A DNA stretch of 64,000 nucleotides from Calothrix sp. NIES-4105 (GCF_002368415.1 NZ_AP018290.1:7865717-7929716), one strand, 5' to 3'. Counted from the stretch's first letter, positions 1 through 8,580 are shown. Notes: generated from the letters alone by a model not told the origin. A program made the numbers and translations.

Positions 1-116
1 ATATTCAAGACGATAACTGTTAAATTGTCTACTACGTAAGGTGATACTCTAGTTACCCTTAACACTTTTTATAATCACCTTTTCGGGTAAAAATCACTGA
101 TTCGTATTTGAATTAT

Positions 117-914
117 TTATGCACTAATAGCTTGTTTAAGACTGCGAGTAAATTCACCAATCGATTGGAGACCCTGTTGTGGGGTACCCTCTGCCAAACG
201 TTTAACGTAAGCACTACCAACTATGACTGCCGAGGCACCCCAGTCTTTAACTTGACGAGCTTGAGGAGGTTGTGAAATACCAAAGCCTACACCTATTGGT
301 TTATCTGTAACTGCACGAATTTGCGTAATTAGATCAGAAACTCGCGTTTCAATTTGAGTACGTACTCCTGTTACTCCTGTAACACTGACCAAATAAATAA
401 AGCCTTGCGACGCGCGGGCAATAGCCTCGATTCGTTGTTTTGAACTAGTTGGTGCAATTAAAAGTGTTACATCAATTTCCATAGCTGCGGCCGCTTCGAG
501 CAAGGTCGCTGATTCTTCTAAAGGTAAATCAGGAATTACTAACCCTGCAACACCGGATGATTTTACTATCTTCAAAAAATTATCAACACCACGATTTAAA
601 ATTGGGTTGTAGTAAGTAAAAAGAATTATTGGTGCCAACAAAAGTGGCGTAGTTGCCTCTAACATCTCCAAAACTGATGGCAGCGTTGTCCCTTTTTGAA
701 GCGCGCGTGTAGCTGCTGCCTGAATTACAGGCCCATCTGCAAGCGGGTCTGAATACGGAACCCCCAACTCAATCAGACTGGCACCATTCTGGTCAAGAAC
801 CTGTAAAGCTTGAGCGGTAGTATGTAAATCTGGGTCCCCAGCAGTTATAAAAGGAATTAAGGCACAGGAATTGGAAAGCGCCAAAGTCTTAAAACAATCA
901 GAAATAGCAGTCAT
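117..914 (-). CDS. trpA: Tryptophan synthase alpha chain
   Basis: This enzyme cleaves indole-3-glycerol phosphate to indole and glyceraldehyde 3-phosphate in the alpha2-beta2 tryptophan synthase of the cytoplasm. The 265 residues are the normal family length and form a TIM barrel. The catalytic glutamate and aspartate known from the family are visible as E49 (in [12 protein letters not shown]) and D60 (in PLADGPVIQ). The phosphate-binding glycines are in the GVGFGISQP and VIVGSAYVK segments. It is the last gene of a minus-strand run ndhL - DUF3007 - trpA with gaps of about 40 bases, so co-transcription is likely. trpB is not in the window, which is usual because cyanobacterial trp genes are scattered. 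Confidence 0.97.
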   Translation of the reverse strand: MTAISDCFKTLALSNSCALIPFITAGDPDLHTTAQALQVLDQNGASLIELGVPYSDPLADGPVIQAAATRALQKGTTLPSVLEMLEATTPLLLAPIILFTYYNPILNRGVDNFLKIVKSSGVAGLVIPDLPLEESATLLEAAAAMEIDVTLLIAPTSSKQRIEAIARASQGFIYLVSVTGVTGVRTQIETRVSDLITQIRAVTDKPIGVGFGISQPPQARQVKDWGASAVIVGSAYVKRLAEGTPQQGLQSIGEFTRSLKQAISA

Positions 915-956
915 TATTTAATTGAGCCACAAAACTATTAATACTTGAGTACTGAA

Positions 957-1265
957 TTATTTAGGTTTTTTTTCCTGTTCGATTTCGGCTTGAATTTTTT
1001 CAAGTTCTTCGGGAGTCAGCTCGTTTAAACGCTTTTCAAAGTAAGCTTCTTCATACTTTTGACGTTGCTCGTGATAAGTCATTTTATTACCCACCGCGCG
1101 TCTAAGATAGGTCACGAGCCAACCAATTAAGCCAACGACAAGTATAGCTTGAGTCCAGATACCAGCAGATTGACTATCAAAGCCAACTTGCTGAAATATC
1201 ATGTAGCCCAAACCACCTGATAAAAAAACGCCCAATATAATAATAATCGCGTCTATACGCCGCAT
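957..1265 (-). CDS. DUF3007 family small membrane protein
   Basis: A protein of about 102 residues with two hydrophobic helices near the N-terminus (IDAIIIILGVFLSGGLGYMI and a second around AILVVGLIGWLVTYL), followed by a charged, glutamate-rich cytoplasmic tail ending in EQEKKPK. I recognise this as the cyanobacterial DUF3007 family, of unknown function. I chose the ATG at 1265 over an upstream TTG because the hydrophobic segment follows it directly, as in the family. It lies between ndhL and trpA, an order seen in many cyanobacteria. A thylakoid or NDH-1 related role is only an inference from that neighbourhood. Confidence 0.85.
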   Translation of the reverse strand: MRRIDAIIIILGVFLSGGLGYMIFQQVGFDSQSAGIWTQAILVVGLIGWLVTYLRRAVGNKMTYHEQRQKYEEAYFEKRLNELTPEELEKIQAEIEQEKKPK

Positions 1266-1312
1266 ACAGTTGCTATGACCTATCAAAAAGTTTTTAATGC
1301 TTGAAAATAATT

Positions 1313-1549
1313 TTAAGCTGGAATTTGTCTCTTCTTAGGACGAAAATTGAGGAAAGGTGACAAAACGAGCAACCCTGGAAGGAAGAGAAACACTAAGAAG
1401 TACATAAATGCGCGCTCGAATGAGCTTACCGAGTACCAGCGTAGCTTCATGTAGTACACGATGATAAGCGGTAATACTAGGAGATAAGCTCCAGCCAAAA
1501 CCAAGTACAGCAGGGGTACAATCATCGTCGAAGATAAAAGCGTTGTCAT
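1313..1549 (-). CDS. ndhL: NAD(P)H-quinone oxidoreductase subunit L
   Basis: NdhL is a small membrane subunit of the thylakoid NDH-1 complex (cyclic electron flow, respiration, CO2 uptake). The 78-residue product has two hydrophobic helices ([20 protein letters not shown] and [20 protein letters not shown]) separated by a short loop containing [16 protein letters not shown], which is typical of the family. The reading frame extends upstream to 1654, but the ATG at 1549 gives the family length and places the first helix correctly. It is the first gene of the run towards DUF3007 and trpA. Confidence 0.93.
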   Translation of the reverse strand: MTTLLSSTMIVPLLYLVLAGAYLLVLPLIIVYYMKLRWYSVSSFERAFMYFLVFLFLPGLLVLSPFLNFRPKKRQIPA

Positions 1550-1778
1550 GGGAGCGTCCTGTTGTTTTGATATCACTGCACTGTTTACATCATAGGCTAG
1601 GTGCCCCACTTGCGGAAAGTCCAGCTTGATTGATTTTAACGGTGCCACTCCCACAAAAATCGCTCTGCTAAAATTTTTTTCAATTTTTTTTTCAAAATGT
1701 TGGACAAATTACAAAATTGATGCTCAAATATATAGGGGGTAATTAATGACCTCGCATTCTTAACCCAAATCATATTTT

Positions 1779-2159
1779 GGGGGCGTGGCGGAATGGTAGA
1801 CGCTACGGACTTAGACAACTGAGCCTTGCTGTGAGAAATCCTGCAAGTGTAAGCTCTCAAATTCAGGGAAACCTAAATCTAACCAGATATGGCAATCCTG
1901 AGCCAAGCCAAATTAAGTGATGAGTAGAAAGTGCTGAGTGCTGAGTATTTATAACTCAATACTCATAACTCAATACTCTTAACTATCTGGAAGGTGCAGA
2001 GACTCGACGGGAGCTACCCTAACGTAAAGTCGAGGGTAAAGGGAGAGTCCAATCCTTAAAACCTTCAGTTGATTCACAGTCGGTAGTAGTGAAAGCTACA
2101 AAAGGATGAAAATCCGTTGACCTTAAACGGTCGTGAGGGTTCAAGTCCCTCCGCCCCCA
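1779..2159 (+). tRNA. trnL-UAA: tRNA-Leu (UAA), interrupted by a group I intron
   Basis: The 5' exon (1779-1812) begins GGGGGCG and ends ...GGACTT. The 3' exon (2109-2159) begins AAAATCCG and ends with the pairing CGCCCCC plus discriminator A; CCA is not encoded. Joining the exons gives the anticodon loop CTTAAAA, hence anticodon UAA, cut between U34 and A35. A long variable arm and the T-loop GGTTCAAGTCC are present. This arrangement is the classic cyanobacterial and plastid trnL gene. One base seems to be missing from the D-loop (GGAATGGTAGACGC) compared with the form I remember; this may be natural variation. Confidence 0.96.
1813..2108 (+). other. Group I intron of trnL-UAA (about 296 nt)
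   Basis: The insert has the conserved core pieces of the cyanobacterial trnL intron: a P-like segment around 1860-1880 (TTCAGGGAAACCTAAATC), Q around 1894-1908 (CCTGAGCCAAGCC), R around 1995-2020 (GTGCAGAGACTCGACGGGAG) and S further on. It ends with the terminal G (omega G) at 2108. The segment between Q and R, where helix P6b lies, is expanded by GTGCTGA/ACTCAAT repeats (about 1918-1988). There is no open reading frame for a homing endonuclease. Self-splicing is expected from the family and is not shown by the sequence alone. Confidence 0.93.
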
Positions 2160-2207
2160 TGTTCTTGGGTGAAATTTACAAGATAATATTATGTAAACTA
2201 CTTTTAC

Positions 2208-2231
2208 AGAGACCGAATGTATTCGGTCTCT
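2208..2231 (+). terminator. Perfect hairpin downstream of trnL, probable terminator
   Basis: AGAGACCGAAT-GT-ATTCGGTCTCT is a perfect 11-bp stem with a two-base loop about 50 bases after the tRNA. The tail is only weakly T-rich (TAATTGTATT), so this could be a processing or repeat hairpin rather than a strong intrinsic terminator. Confidence 0.55.
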
Positions 2232-2258
2232 AATTGTATTGATAGCTTTCCATATATT

Positions 2259-2565
2259 TATCCTCGCTTGAATAAGTGGCGCCCATTGTTTTTCAAGCGA
2301 GGATATATTATTTATATCGAACTTATCCTCTAGCTTACCGGAATGCATCTTCTCAATCATTGTAAGGTGGGCAGTGCCCACCCTACTGATGGTGCATTCC
2401 GGTGAGCTAGGAATAAGTGGCGCCCATTGTAATTTTCAAGCGAGGATATATTTATATCGATTATATCGAACTTATCCTCGCTTGAATAAGTGGCGCCCGT
2501 TGTTTTTCAAGCGAGGATATATTTGTCTCGAACATATCCTCGCTTGAATAAATGGCGCCCGCTGT
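2259..2565. repeat. Array of three and a half inverted-repeat hairpin units
   Basis: A unit of about 48 bases reads TATCCTCGCTTGAA ... GGCGCCC ... TTCAAGCGAGGATA, a 14-bp inverted repeat around a GGCGCC-containing loop. Copies lie at 2259-2306, 2324-2450 (interrupted by an insert), 2473-2520 and 2534-2565 (left half only), linked by TTTATATCGAAC-type spacers. No coding sequence is credible here. The array fills most of the 625-base gap before the next gene; the rest (about 2566-2784) is AT-rich with no recognisable feature. Confidence 0.85.
2330..2410. mobile_element. 81-nt palindromic element inserted in the second hairpin unit
   Basis: CTAGCTTACCGGAATGCATC at the left is the near-perfect reverse complement of GATGGTGCATTCCGGTGAGCTAG at the right, with an inner palindrome GGTGGGCAGTGCCCACC. 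Compared with the intact units (TATCCTCGCTTGAATAAG), the second unit reads TATCCT, then the insert, then GAATAAG. The insert therefore replaced about five bases (CGCTT) of one stem. It is too short to code, so it is a non-autonomous MITE/REP-like element. Confidence 0.75.
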
Positions 2566-2802
2566 AATCTAGTAGTAATCTAGTATTATAAGTATAATTT
2601 TGCAATATACTTGTTCTATTTATTATAGATAAATACCAGTATCTACTTAAAATAAAATTCAATAAATTTACATATAAACTTGGTTATTTATTAATTTTTA
2701 GTGAAAAAAGGAAATATTCTTGTAAGGATAGATTGATACTGTGGATAACCAAGGTTAAGCTGTTAACAACGTGACAGAGGACTGTTGGTCTTGGGTAGCG
2801 TG

Positions 2803-4128
2803 ATGAACGTTAATAGTTTGGCACATGGTCAGGGTAATCGACATCTTCCTAAATCAAAGGATAAACGCATCAAATTACAGAACATCCAAGAAAAGATGTA
2901 CAGTTTTTTACTGCGAATTGTAAAAAGCTGGCAACCAGAAGAAGTTCTACGAGTTTTTAAGCGTTCTTTTATCGATTGCCTAGACTCAGAGGCCTCAAAG
3001 TCGTCTTTGGGGTTGTATATTGTTTTTTTGGAACATCCAGAGCAGGAGTTTCGCAATACTATAAAGCGCTGCTGCTATATTTTAATAAATAACTGGGAGA
3101 GTACTCGAAGAATCAAGTATATTAATCAGTTGGTTGAGTTAATAGGTAATTATAAATTTCATATTACGCCTTATACTCCTTCTAAAATTAAAATAGCTCG
3201 AACCTGGCTTGATAATTTTATTAAAAGTGCAGATTATCAAGAATTGCAGCTATTTGCCCATCGTCACGATGACCAACGGGGACACTGGGTTAATCGTTAT
3301 AGTTCATATTTACTTTTCGCTCAATCGTTGAAAGAAGATAATCCGAAGGAGCAGAAGGAAGCTGCTAGGAAACTTTCTAAGGTTTTGAAAGAAAAGTACA
3401 AATTTGAGCTAGCTATGTATATCGCGCGCTCGCAATCACAAACGAATATTCCTACCAGTAGTATTACTACACGCTATCGAAATCCAAGTACTCTAGGAGA
3501 TGATGTCCTAAGATTAATCAAAACGATAGTTTTAAAAAAAGGTGTTTTTAGCTATGATAATATTGCAAATATTTTTATAAAACAAATTCAAAATCAAACT
3601 TTTCAAGAATTTAAAATTAGCTTACAAAAATACTTAATATTTTCAGTTCAACAGCCAGAGTTTGTGGAAATCCTTAGACAACAACTAGCTGAAAAACTGG
3701 ATTTATGGAAACAAGAATATAGAGAGCGTATCATTAACAAAGATTTTGTCTTGAGGACTTGTAACCGAGTTATTGACTGTTTAACAATAGAAAACGGACG
3801 CGAACCTTCAAGTCTATTTATTATGTTACTTTCTCAAGGACATCCACTAACTTTAGTTATTGTACTATTGAAACTAGTATTAGTTTCCAGAAATTCGCGT
3901 AGTCATTTAGAAATGAGGATTGCGGATTTAATCCAGTACTACAATAAATATCCAGAAGATGAATGTAAGTGGGTAATTAATTTTATCGAAATATTTAATA
4001 TTACGTTTGCGATTTATGCTGAAAACGTCGAATACAATTTAATCATGATGGAGCAAGAAAAGACAATGCATCAAGACCAAAGTAACAACTTAGATGCCTA
4101 TCGAGTATTTTCACAGTTAAAGACGTAG
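2803..4128 (+). CDS. Conserved hypothetical protein, helical
   Basis: I do not recognise a named domain. The product is about 441 residues from the ATG at 2803; a TTG at 2785 and a GTG at 2800 in the same frame are alternatives, and a GAGG motif ends at 2780. It is soluble, rich in K/R/E, Q and aromatic residues, predicted almost wholly helical, with no signal peptide or membrane helix. Features include a tract RSFIDCLDSEASKSSLGLYI near residue 60 and a hydrophobic stretch TLVIVLLKLVLVSRNSRSH near residue 370. Its length, codon use and RNA-binding-like basic N-terminus support a real gene. It stands alone on the plus strand between the hairpin array and a convergent membrane-protein gene. Confidence 0.7.
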   Translation: MNVNSLAHGQGNRHLPKSKDKRIKLQNIQEKMYSFLLRIVKSWQPEEVLRVFKRSFIDCLDSEASKSSLGLYIVFLEHPEQEFRNTIKRCCYILINNWESTRRIKYINQLVELIGNYKFHITPYTPSKIKIARTWLDNFIKSADYQELQLFAHRHDDQRGHWVNRYSSYLLFAQSLKEDNPKEQKEAARKLSKVLKEKYKFELAMYIARSQSQTNIPTSSITTRYRNPSTLGDDVLRLIKTIVLKKGVFSYDNIANIFIKQIQNQTFQEFKISLQKYLIFSVQQPEFVEILRQQLAEKLDLWKQEYRERIINKDFVLRTCNRVIDCLTIENGREPSSLFIMLLSQGHPLTLVIVLLKLVLVSRNSRSHLEMRIADLIQYYNKYPEDECKWVINFIEIFNITFAIYAENVEYNLIMMEQEKTMHQDQSNNLDAYRVFSQLKT

Positions 4129-4210
4129 GAATTAGAAACCGGGTTTCTTGGTCAATAACTTCTAATAAAAACAACAATTTTAGGTAGAAGCCCGATTTCG
4201 GTTTTACGAG

Positions 4211-5146
4211 TTACAAATTAATAGTGAAACGTTCATCTGCAACCGCAAGTGCAGCACCAACGGTTTCAGCAAAAATGCTGACTAAGCGGTATAAAGCAGC
4301 AGCACTAATTACTAAGGCGCTTGGAAAATGAGACTGTAATATTGCAATTGCAGTTGCTTCAAAAATTCCTAAACCACCCGGCGCCCCAGGTACAATCAAT
4401 CCGAGTAACCAAGCAAGACTAAACGCACTCAAAAGTATAGGAATTTGATCTACTTGTAAAGGAGCAAGTGCAAATACAGTTAGAATAAACCCGGAAGCGC
4501 GCAACAATAAAAACACTAGTTCTCCGAGTAACAGCTTTAAAGGGTAGCGTTCTAAACGTAAACTTACTGTGTCCCCAAGTACTTCAGGATTTTTAGCTTT
4601 CTTAAACTTAATTTTTTGTAGAAAACTTAAGACAGGATTAAGTAAGCGGGGATGAAAAATACAAAGCACCGCTATTAAACCGAGTGCTTGCATAATTTGC
4701 AACCATATGCTATCCGTAGCGATAAATTCGTAGCCAAATAAAACAATAATAATCGAAGCCGCAGCAGCCATTAATAATGGTTCAAGCAAAACGCTTAAAG
4801 TTGCAACTCCTGTAGAAATTTGTGCGTCTTTAGCTGCAACAATTCTTCCCCAGTAATGCCAAACGTTGCCTGGTAAATATTTAGCAATGTTAGTTTTAAG
4901 GTAAACCTGGATAAAATTAAAAGTTGGAACAGGCGCCTTTAATTCTCTCAACACCCAAGTCCATACCAAACCTGCCCAAGTGTGTGCAAGTAAAGTTATA
5001 CCAGTTGCAATACTAAGAATAGCCCATCCCACTGAGTCGATACGAATAGCCGTTACCGAGTACCAGTTGTCTTTTAAGGCTTTTGCCAAAAAGAATAACG
5101 TGCCACCCAAAATTAGCCAGCGCAGTATCCGTTTGAACATCGACAT
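4211..5146 (-). CDS. Flippase-like membrane protein (LPG synthase transmembrane / UPF0104 family)
   Basis: The product has 311 residues, about eight hydrophobic helices and almost no soluble part. The family is recognised from VYLKTNIAKYLPGNVWHYWGR near residues 83-103, FLLLRASGFILTVFALA, and the C-terminal glycine-rich segment WLLGLIVPGAPGGLGIFEAT. Relatives include the membrane half of MprF and other proteins thought to move lipids or lipid-linked sugars across membranes. The substrate here is unknown. The start ATG at 5146 gives the usual N-terminus (MSMFKRILRWLILGGTLFFL). It converges on the preceding plus-strand gene. Confidence 0.85.
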   Translation of the reverse strand: MSMFKRILRWLILGGTLFFLAKALKDNWYSVTAIRIDSVGWAILSIATGITLLAHTWAGLVWTWVLRELKAPVPTFNFIQVYLKTNIAKYLPGNVWHYWGRIVAAKDAQISTGVATLSVLLEPLLMAAAASIIIVLFGYEFIATDSIWLQIMQALGLIAVLCIFHPRLLNPVLSFLQKIKFKKAKNPEVLGDTVSLRLERYPLKLLLGELVFLLLRASGFILTVFALAPLQVDQIPILLSAFSLAWLLGLIVPGAPGGLGIFEATAIAILQSHFPSALVISAAALYRLVSIFAETVGAALAVADERFTINL

Positions 5147-5399
5147 AATTGTTTTTATAACATTGTAGTATTACTTAAAATACAAGCCAATTTTATCAGT
5201 TTAACTTATATACCTCTTGAGTAGCGAGTATATCACTCTAACGGCTAATGCTTACTAGACTTTTGCTAGAGGACAAAGCCTAATTGATGTTTCTATATTG
5301 TGAATTGTTGTGTCCCTATAGCAGGCATAGCAATAGCTAACGTGCGGTAATTGCTGCGCGTGAAAATCGCTATATAAGAGAAAAGCAATTTTGAATTTC

Positions 5400-5406
5400 A
5401 GGAGGG
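5400..5406 (+). promoter_or_regulatory. Ribosome binding site that fixes a GTG start
   Basis: AGGAGGG lies four bases before the GTG at 5411. It is a strong Shine-Dalgarno match and there is no competing ATG before the signal peptide, so it supports the GTG start. Confidence 0.75.
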
Positions 5407-5410
5407 CTAA

Positions 5411-5929
5411 GTGAAAGCCTTATTTTCTTCTATCAAGCTAGTAAGCTTACGTAAATTTGTAACTGTTACATTATTCGCGGTTTTGTTGATTGTAACAACT
5501 GCCTGTGCATCAGTAGATACACAAGCTGCTAATCCCAATAGTCAACCGGTACAAATGGGTGGCGCCAATAATCCTTACAAAGGTGGTGGGGATAAATTTA
5601 CAAGAAATGAAAAGGGTGGCTCGCAAGCTAGCTTAAAAACTGATTCGCAGCGAATAGCAACTCGCGAAAACGAATTATTATATCCAGGTGCGGAAACTCC
5701 AGCAGGTCGAAAGCAAAAAGAGGCTGAAATGCCAATCATCACCGAAAAAGATATTCAACCAAAGCCAGGTGGTTTAATTCAACGTGAAGAAAGCGTAGGT
5801 GAACGTGTGAAAGACCGACTCGAAACAGTCAAAGAATCAGTTAAAGATGCATCATCATTCTTAGGGGAAAAAGCAGACGAAGCATCTGCTCGACCTGAAG
5901 TACAGAAAAATCCTGCAGTTGGCAAATAA
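5411..5929 (+). CDS. Small secreted lipoprotein, LEA-like, cyanobacterial
   Basis: The 172-residue protein starts at GTG. Its N-terminus has a basic region, a hydrophobic core (FVTVTLFAVLLIVTT) and a lipobox TTAC with the acyl-accepting cysteine at about residue 32. The mature part is hydrophilic and glycine/lysine/glutamate-rich (YKGGGDKFTRNEKGGSQ). It ends in a helical tail with VGERVKDRLETVKESVKDAS and FLGEKADEAS, which resembles LEA or apolipoprotein-like amphipathic repeats. It is followed after 64 bases by a second secreted protein with the same kind of tail. The function is unknown; an envelope stress or desiccation role is inference. Confidence 0.75.
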   Translation: MKALFSSIKLVSLRKFVTVTLFAVLLIVTTACASVDTQAANPNSQPVQMGGANNPYKGGGDKFTRNEKGGSQASLKTDSQRIATRENELLYPGAETPAGRKQKEAEMPIITEKDIQPKPGGLIQREESVGERVKDRLETVKESVKDASSFLGEKADEASARPEVQKNPAVGK

Positions 5930-5993
5930 AAGCTTAAAGCTTGAAAAATTTACTTCAAATCAACTAGAAACTTAAATAGAGAGGAGCAATACG

Positions 5994-6554
5994 ATGAAGA
6001 GTTTCCGTCCGTTGAAAGCTTTAGCTGTTGTAATACTAGGCATGTTTCTGTTTTTCACAAGTGTCGGTACTTCCCTAGCTGCAACATTAAAGCCTAATGC
6101 CGGAGAAAAATCTGAATACTATGCACCCAAAGATACAGGTGCTATTAATGATTACGAAGGCGGAATGAACAACTTCAGCGACAGAGACGCGCGTGCCCCC
6201 GGTAGTATAGAAGAGCAAGCAGCAGCACTCAAGCGCCAAGCTGAAGAAAATATTAAGAAAAGCTCGTCTGACCTTGGTAGAAATGCTCGTCGTGTTGCAA
6301 GAGATAGCGACAAATTAGGAGAAAACGTTAAGGAAAAAGCTGGTTCTGTAACAGAAAAATTACAAGACGAAGCAGAAAGTTTTGGCAAGTCTACTAAGAA
6401 AGGCTTGAGAAACATCAAGAACAATGCACAAGACGCTCCTGGCTATGCAGCAGACCAAGCTGACAAAACAATTGGAAATCCAATTGAAGGCATCAAGCAA
6501 GCTGGCAAAGATGAAACTGAAACAGTAAAGCGTTCAGTTAAAGAAGCTAAGTAA
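5994..6554 (+). CDS. Small secreted LEA-like protein, paralogue-like neighbour
   Basis: A 186-residue protein with a clear signal peptide: MKSFRPLKALAVVILGMFLF, then a small-residue stretch ending about SLAA near residue 29. The mature N-terminus carries SEYYAPKDTGAINDYEGGMNNF. The rest is a long amphipathic helix with repeats of the type DKLGENVKEKAGSVTEKLQD and FGKSTKKGLRNIKNN, as in LEA group 3-like proteins. AGAGGAG lies 7-8 bases before the ATG. The shared layout with the preceding lipoprotein suggests an old duplication and an operon. The function is unknown. Confidence 0.75.
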   Translation: MKSFRPLKALAVVILGMFLFFTSVGTSLAATLKPNAGEKSEYYAPKDTGAINDYEGGMNNFSDRDARAPGSIEEQAAALKRQAEENIKKSSSDLGRNARRVARDSDKLGENVKEKAGSVTEKLQDEAESFGKSTKKGLRNIKNNAQDAPGYAADQADKTIGNPIEGIKQAGKDETETVKRSVKEAK

Positions 6555-6562
6555 TAAAAAAG

Positions 6563-6655
6563 GTGCGATCCCCCAACCCCCCGCTCTATAAGGGGGGCTT
6601 TTAATTTTCCTCTCTTGTTCCCCCCGCTCTATAAGGGGGCTAGCGGGGATCAACG
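6563..6655. repeat. Pair of CCCCCGCTCTATAAGGGGG palindromes
   Basis: Two copies of CCCCCGCTCTATAAGGGGG occur about 46 bases apart, each a GC-rich hairpin, flanked by CCCCCAACCCCC and TAGCGGGGATCA. They lie between two convergent genes and probably act as a bidirectional terminator. The right edge (GGGGATCA) contains the stop codon of larC. Confidence 0.75.
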
Positions 6656-7900
6656 CTTATTCTTCTGGTGCCAACATTGTAAAGCTTGGCGTTGAATCTC
6701 ACGCCAGGGCACATTATATTTCCTAGCTAAAGACGCACAATCTTCGTACTCAGGTTGAACATTAGTGACTAATTTATTTGTAGCTTCTCCAAGCCACGCA
6801 ATTTTTACGCCAACTGTTCCATATTCAGTTTCCACCGTTTCAATTTGGCGTTGCAAAGTACTGCGTTGCTGTGTAGAAACACGAATTCCTAAAGTTGTAG
6901 TTTCCCGAAATAAAATTTCTTGAACTTGTTGTATTTTGTCTTGATAACAAATAACAGTTAATAAAATACCTGGACGCGATTTTTTCATGCCGATGGACTG
7001 AGTAAATACATCTAATGCGCCAGCACGAAATAATTCATCATACAAATAACCTATCGCTTGTGGATTTAAATCATCAATTTGCGTTTCCAAAACAGAAATT
7101 GTTTCAACATAAGGACTATTATTTGAAGTATTATTTAACTGTGAGTCTGAATAACCTAACCAAGCTTGTAAAACATTTGAGATAGGTAAATTTAAATTTC
7201 CAGCCCCAAGTCCAACTTGCGTTAGAGTCATTGCCTCCGGGGCGCCGAATTTAGACGCAAGAGTTGTTACTATCGCTGCACCTGTTGGTGTTACCAATTC
7301 CTTCTCAATACCATTACTGTAAACTGGAACACCGCGCGCTTCCCATAACTTTAATACTGCAGGAACAGGTACAGCCATCACTCCATGTGCTGCTAGTACA
7401 GTTCCCCCACCAGTTGGTAACGCCGAACAATAAAGTAAAGGTAACTGAGCTTCATTATTATCAATACCTAACCAATCTAAACACAAACAAGTGCCAACAA
7501 TATCAACAATTGCATCAACTGCACCAACTTCGTGAAAATGAACGGATGATGGCGCCACACCATGTACTGCACCTTCTGCAACCGCTAACTGCCGAAACAC
7601 CGCTAAACTCCATGCAGTAACGCGCGCTGGTAACTGTGCCTTCAAAATCATTGCTTCAATTTCTGGCAAATGGCGCCCATGATGATGGTGATGATGTTCC
7701 ACCAAATTTACATGAACTTTTGTTGCTTCTTGACTGTGGCGATGGACTAATTCGGCTGTAATAGTATACTCGTTCTCAATTCCCAAAGAATTGAGCTTTT
7801 CTATTAAGTACTCAAGCGGGACACCTAAACTGACTAAGGCGCCTAGACACATATCGCCGGAAATACCCGTCGGACATTGAAGATAAACGACTTTACTCAT
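6650..7900 (-). CDS. larC: Nickel-pincer cofactor biosynthesis protein LarC
   Basis: LarC inserts nickel into the pyridinium bis-thiocarboxylate precursor of the lactate racemase (LarA) cofactor, with CTP as co-substrate. The 416-residue protein matches the family length. It has the N-terminal motif CPTGISGDMCLGALV (residues 9-23), a histidine run at residues 69-74 followed by GRHLPEI (metal handling), FHEVGAVDAIVDIVG, and GALDVFTQSIGMKKSRPG, all typical of LarC/DUF111. larA, larB and larE are not in this window. The stop codon TGA overlaps the TGATCCCC edge of an intergenic palindrome. Confidence 0.93.
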   Translation of the reverse strand: MSKVVYLQCPTGISGDMCLGALVSLGVPLEYLIEKLNSLGIENEYTITAELVHRHSQEATKVHVNLVEHHHHHHGRHLPEIEAMILKAQLPARVTAWSLAVFRQLAVAEGAVHGVAPSSVHFHEVGAVDAIVDIVGTCLCLDWLGIDNNEAQLPLLYCSALPTGGGTVLAAHGVMAVPVPAVLKLWEARGVPVYSNGIEKELVTPTGAAIVTTLASKFGAPEAMTLTQVGLGAGNLNLPISNVLQAWLGYSDSQLNNTSNNSPYVETISVLETQIDDLNPQAIGYLYDELFRAGALDVFTQSIGMKKSRPGILLTVICYQDKIQQVQEILFRETTTLGIRVSTQQRSTLQRQIETVETEYGTVGVKIAWLGEATNKLVTNVQPEYEDCASLARKYNVPWREIQRQALQCWHQKNKR

Positions 7901-7941
7901 AGTAGTAGTAAATGATTAATGGTTAATGGCGATTTCAACTT

Positions 7942-8580
7942 ATGGCAAAAATTTTTTCAATCCATCCTGAAAATCCCCAAACCCGTGGAATAGAACAAAT
8001 ACAAGCAGAACTGAGGCGTGGTGCAGTAATGCTGTATCCTACTGATACAGTTTATGCCATAGGTTGCGACTTGAATGTTAAATCAGCGGTAGAACGGGTG
8101 CGGCAAATAAAACAGCTAGCAAATAACAAACCTTTAACATTTCTGTGTCCCTCGCTTTCGGATGTAGCTACTTATGCTTTCGTTAGCGACAACGCTTACC
8201 GAACGATGAAGCGCTTAATTCCCGGGCCATACACATTTTTGCTGCCTGCAACCAAACTAGTACCTAAGCTAGTACAAAATCCTAAACGCAAAACAACTGG
8301 TATTCGAGTTCCCAATCATAATGTGTGCTTGGCTTTGTTGTCAGCACTGGGAAATCCAATTATCTCAACGAGCGCGCATTTGCGACCCGACGATGATATT
8401 GATACAGATTTTGAGCAGGGCATTACACAAGCAGAATTATTTGACCGATTAGAGGATTTAGTTGATGTAATTGTTGATACAGGTGAGGAACCAACGGCTA
8501 ATACATCGACGATTTTAGATTTAACAGGGGATGAACCAGTGTTAGTGCGTCAGGGGTTAGGAATTTTCCTTCGGACATGA
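7942..8580 (+). CDS. L-threonylcarbamoyladenylate synthase (Sua5/YrdC family)
   Basis: The family makes L-threonylcarbamoyl-AMP from threonine, bicarbonate and ATP for the t6A37 modification of ANN-decoding tRNAs. The 212-residue single YrdC domain shows the nucleotide-binding entrance GGAVMLYPTDTVYAIGCD-like stretch (residues 27-44, here RRGAVMLYPTDTVYAIGCD), the KPLTFLC motif near 68, and FLLPATKLVPK and GIRVPNH further on. It lacks the C-terminal Sua5 domain, so it is the short TsaC-like type. It is divergent from larC with 41 bases between the starts. Confidence 0.9.
   Translation: MAKIFSIHPENPQTRGIEQIQAELRRGAVMLYPTDTVYAIGCDLNVKSAVERVRQIKQLANNKPLTFLCPSLSDVATYAFVSDNAYRTMKRLIPGPYTFLLPATKLVPKLVQNPKRKTTGIRVPNHNVCLALLSALGNPIISTSAHLRPDDDIDTDFEQGITQAELFDRLEDLVDVIVDTGEEPTANTSTILDLTGDEPVLVRQGLGIFLRT

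Noticed and set aside
1636-1860. 74-residue minus-strand frame overlapping the trnL 5' exon
   Set aside because: It overlaps the tRNA gene and is not protein-like.
2019-2381. 120-residue reading frame on the minus strand over the trnL 3' part and the hairpins
   Set aside because: It lies opposite the tRNA gene, its intron and intergenic repeats.
7264-7620. 118-residue frame opposite larC
   Set aside because: Opposite-strand shadow of a well-supported gene.
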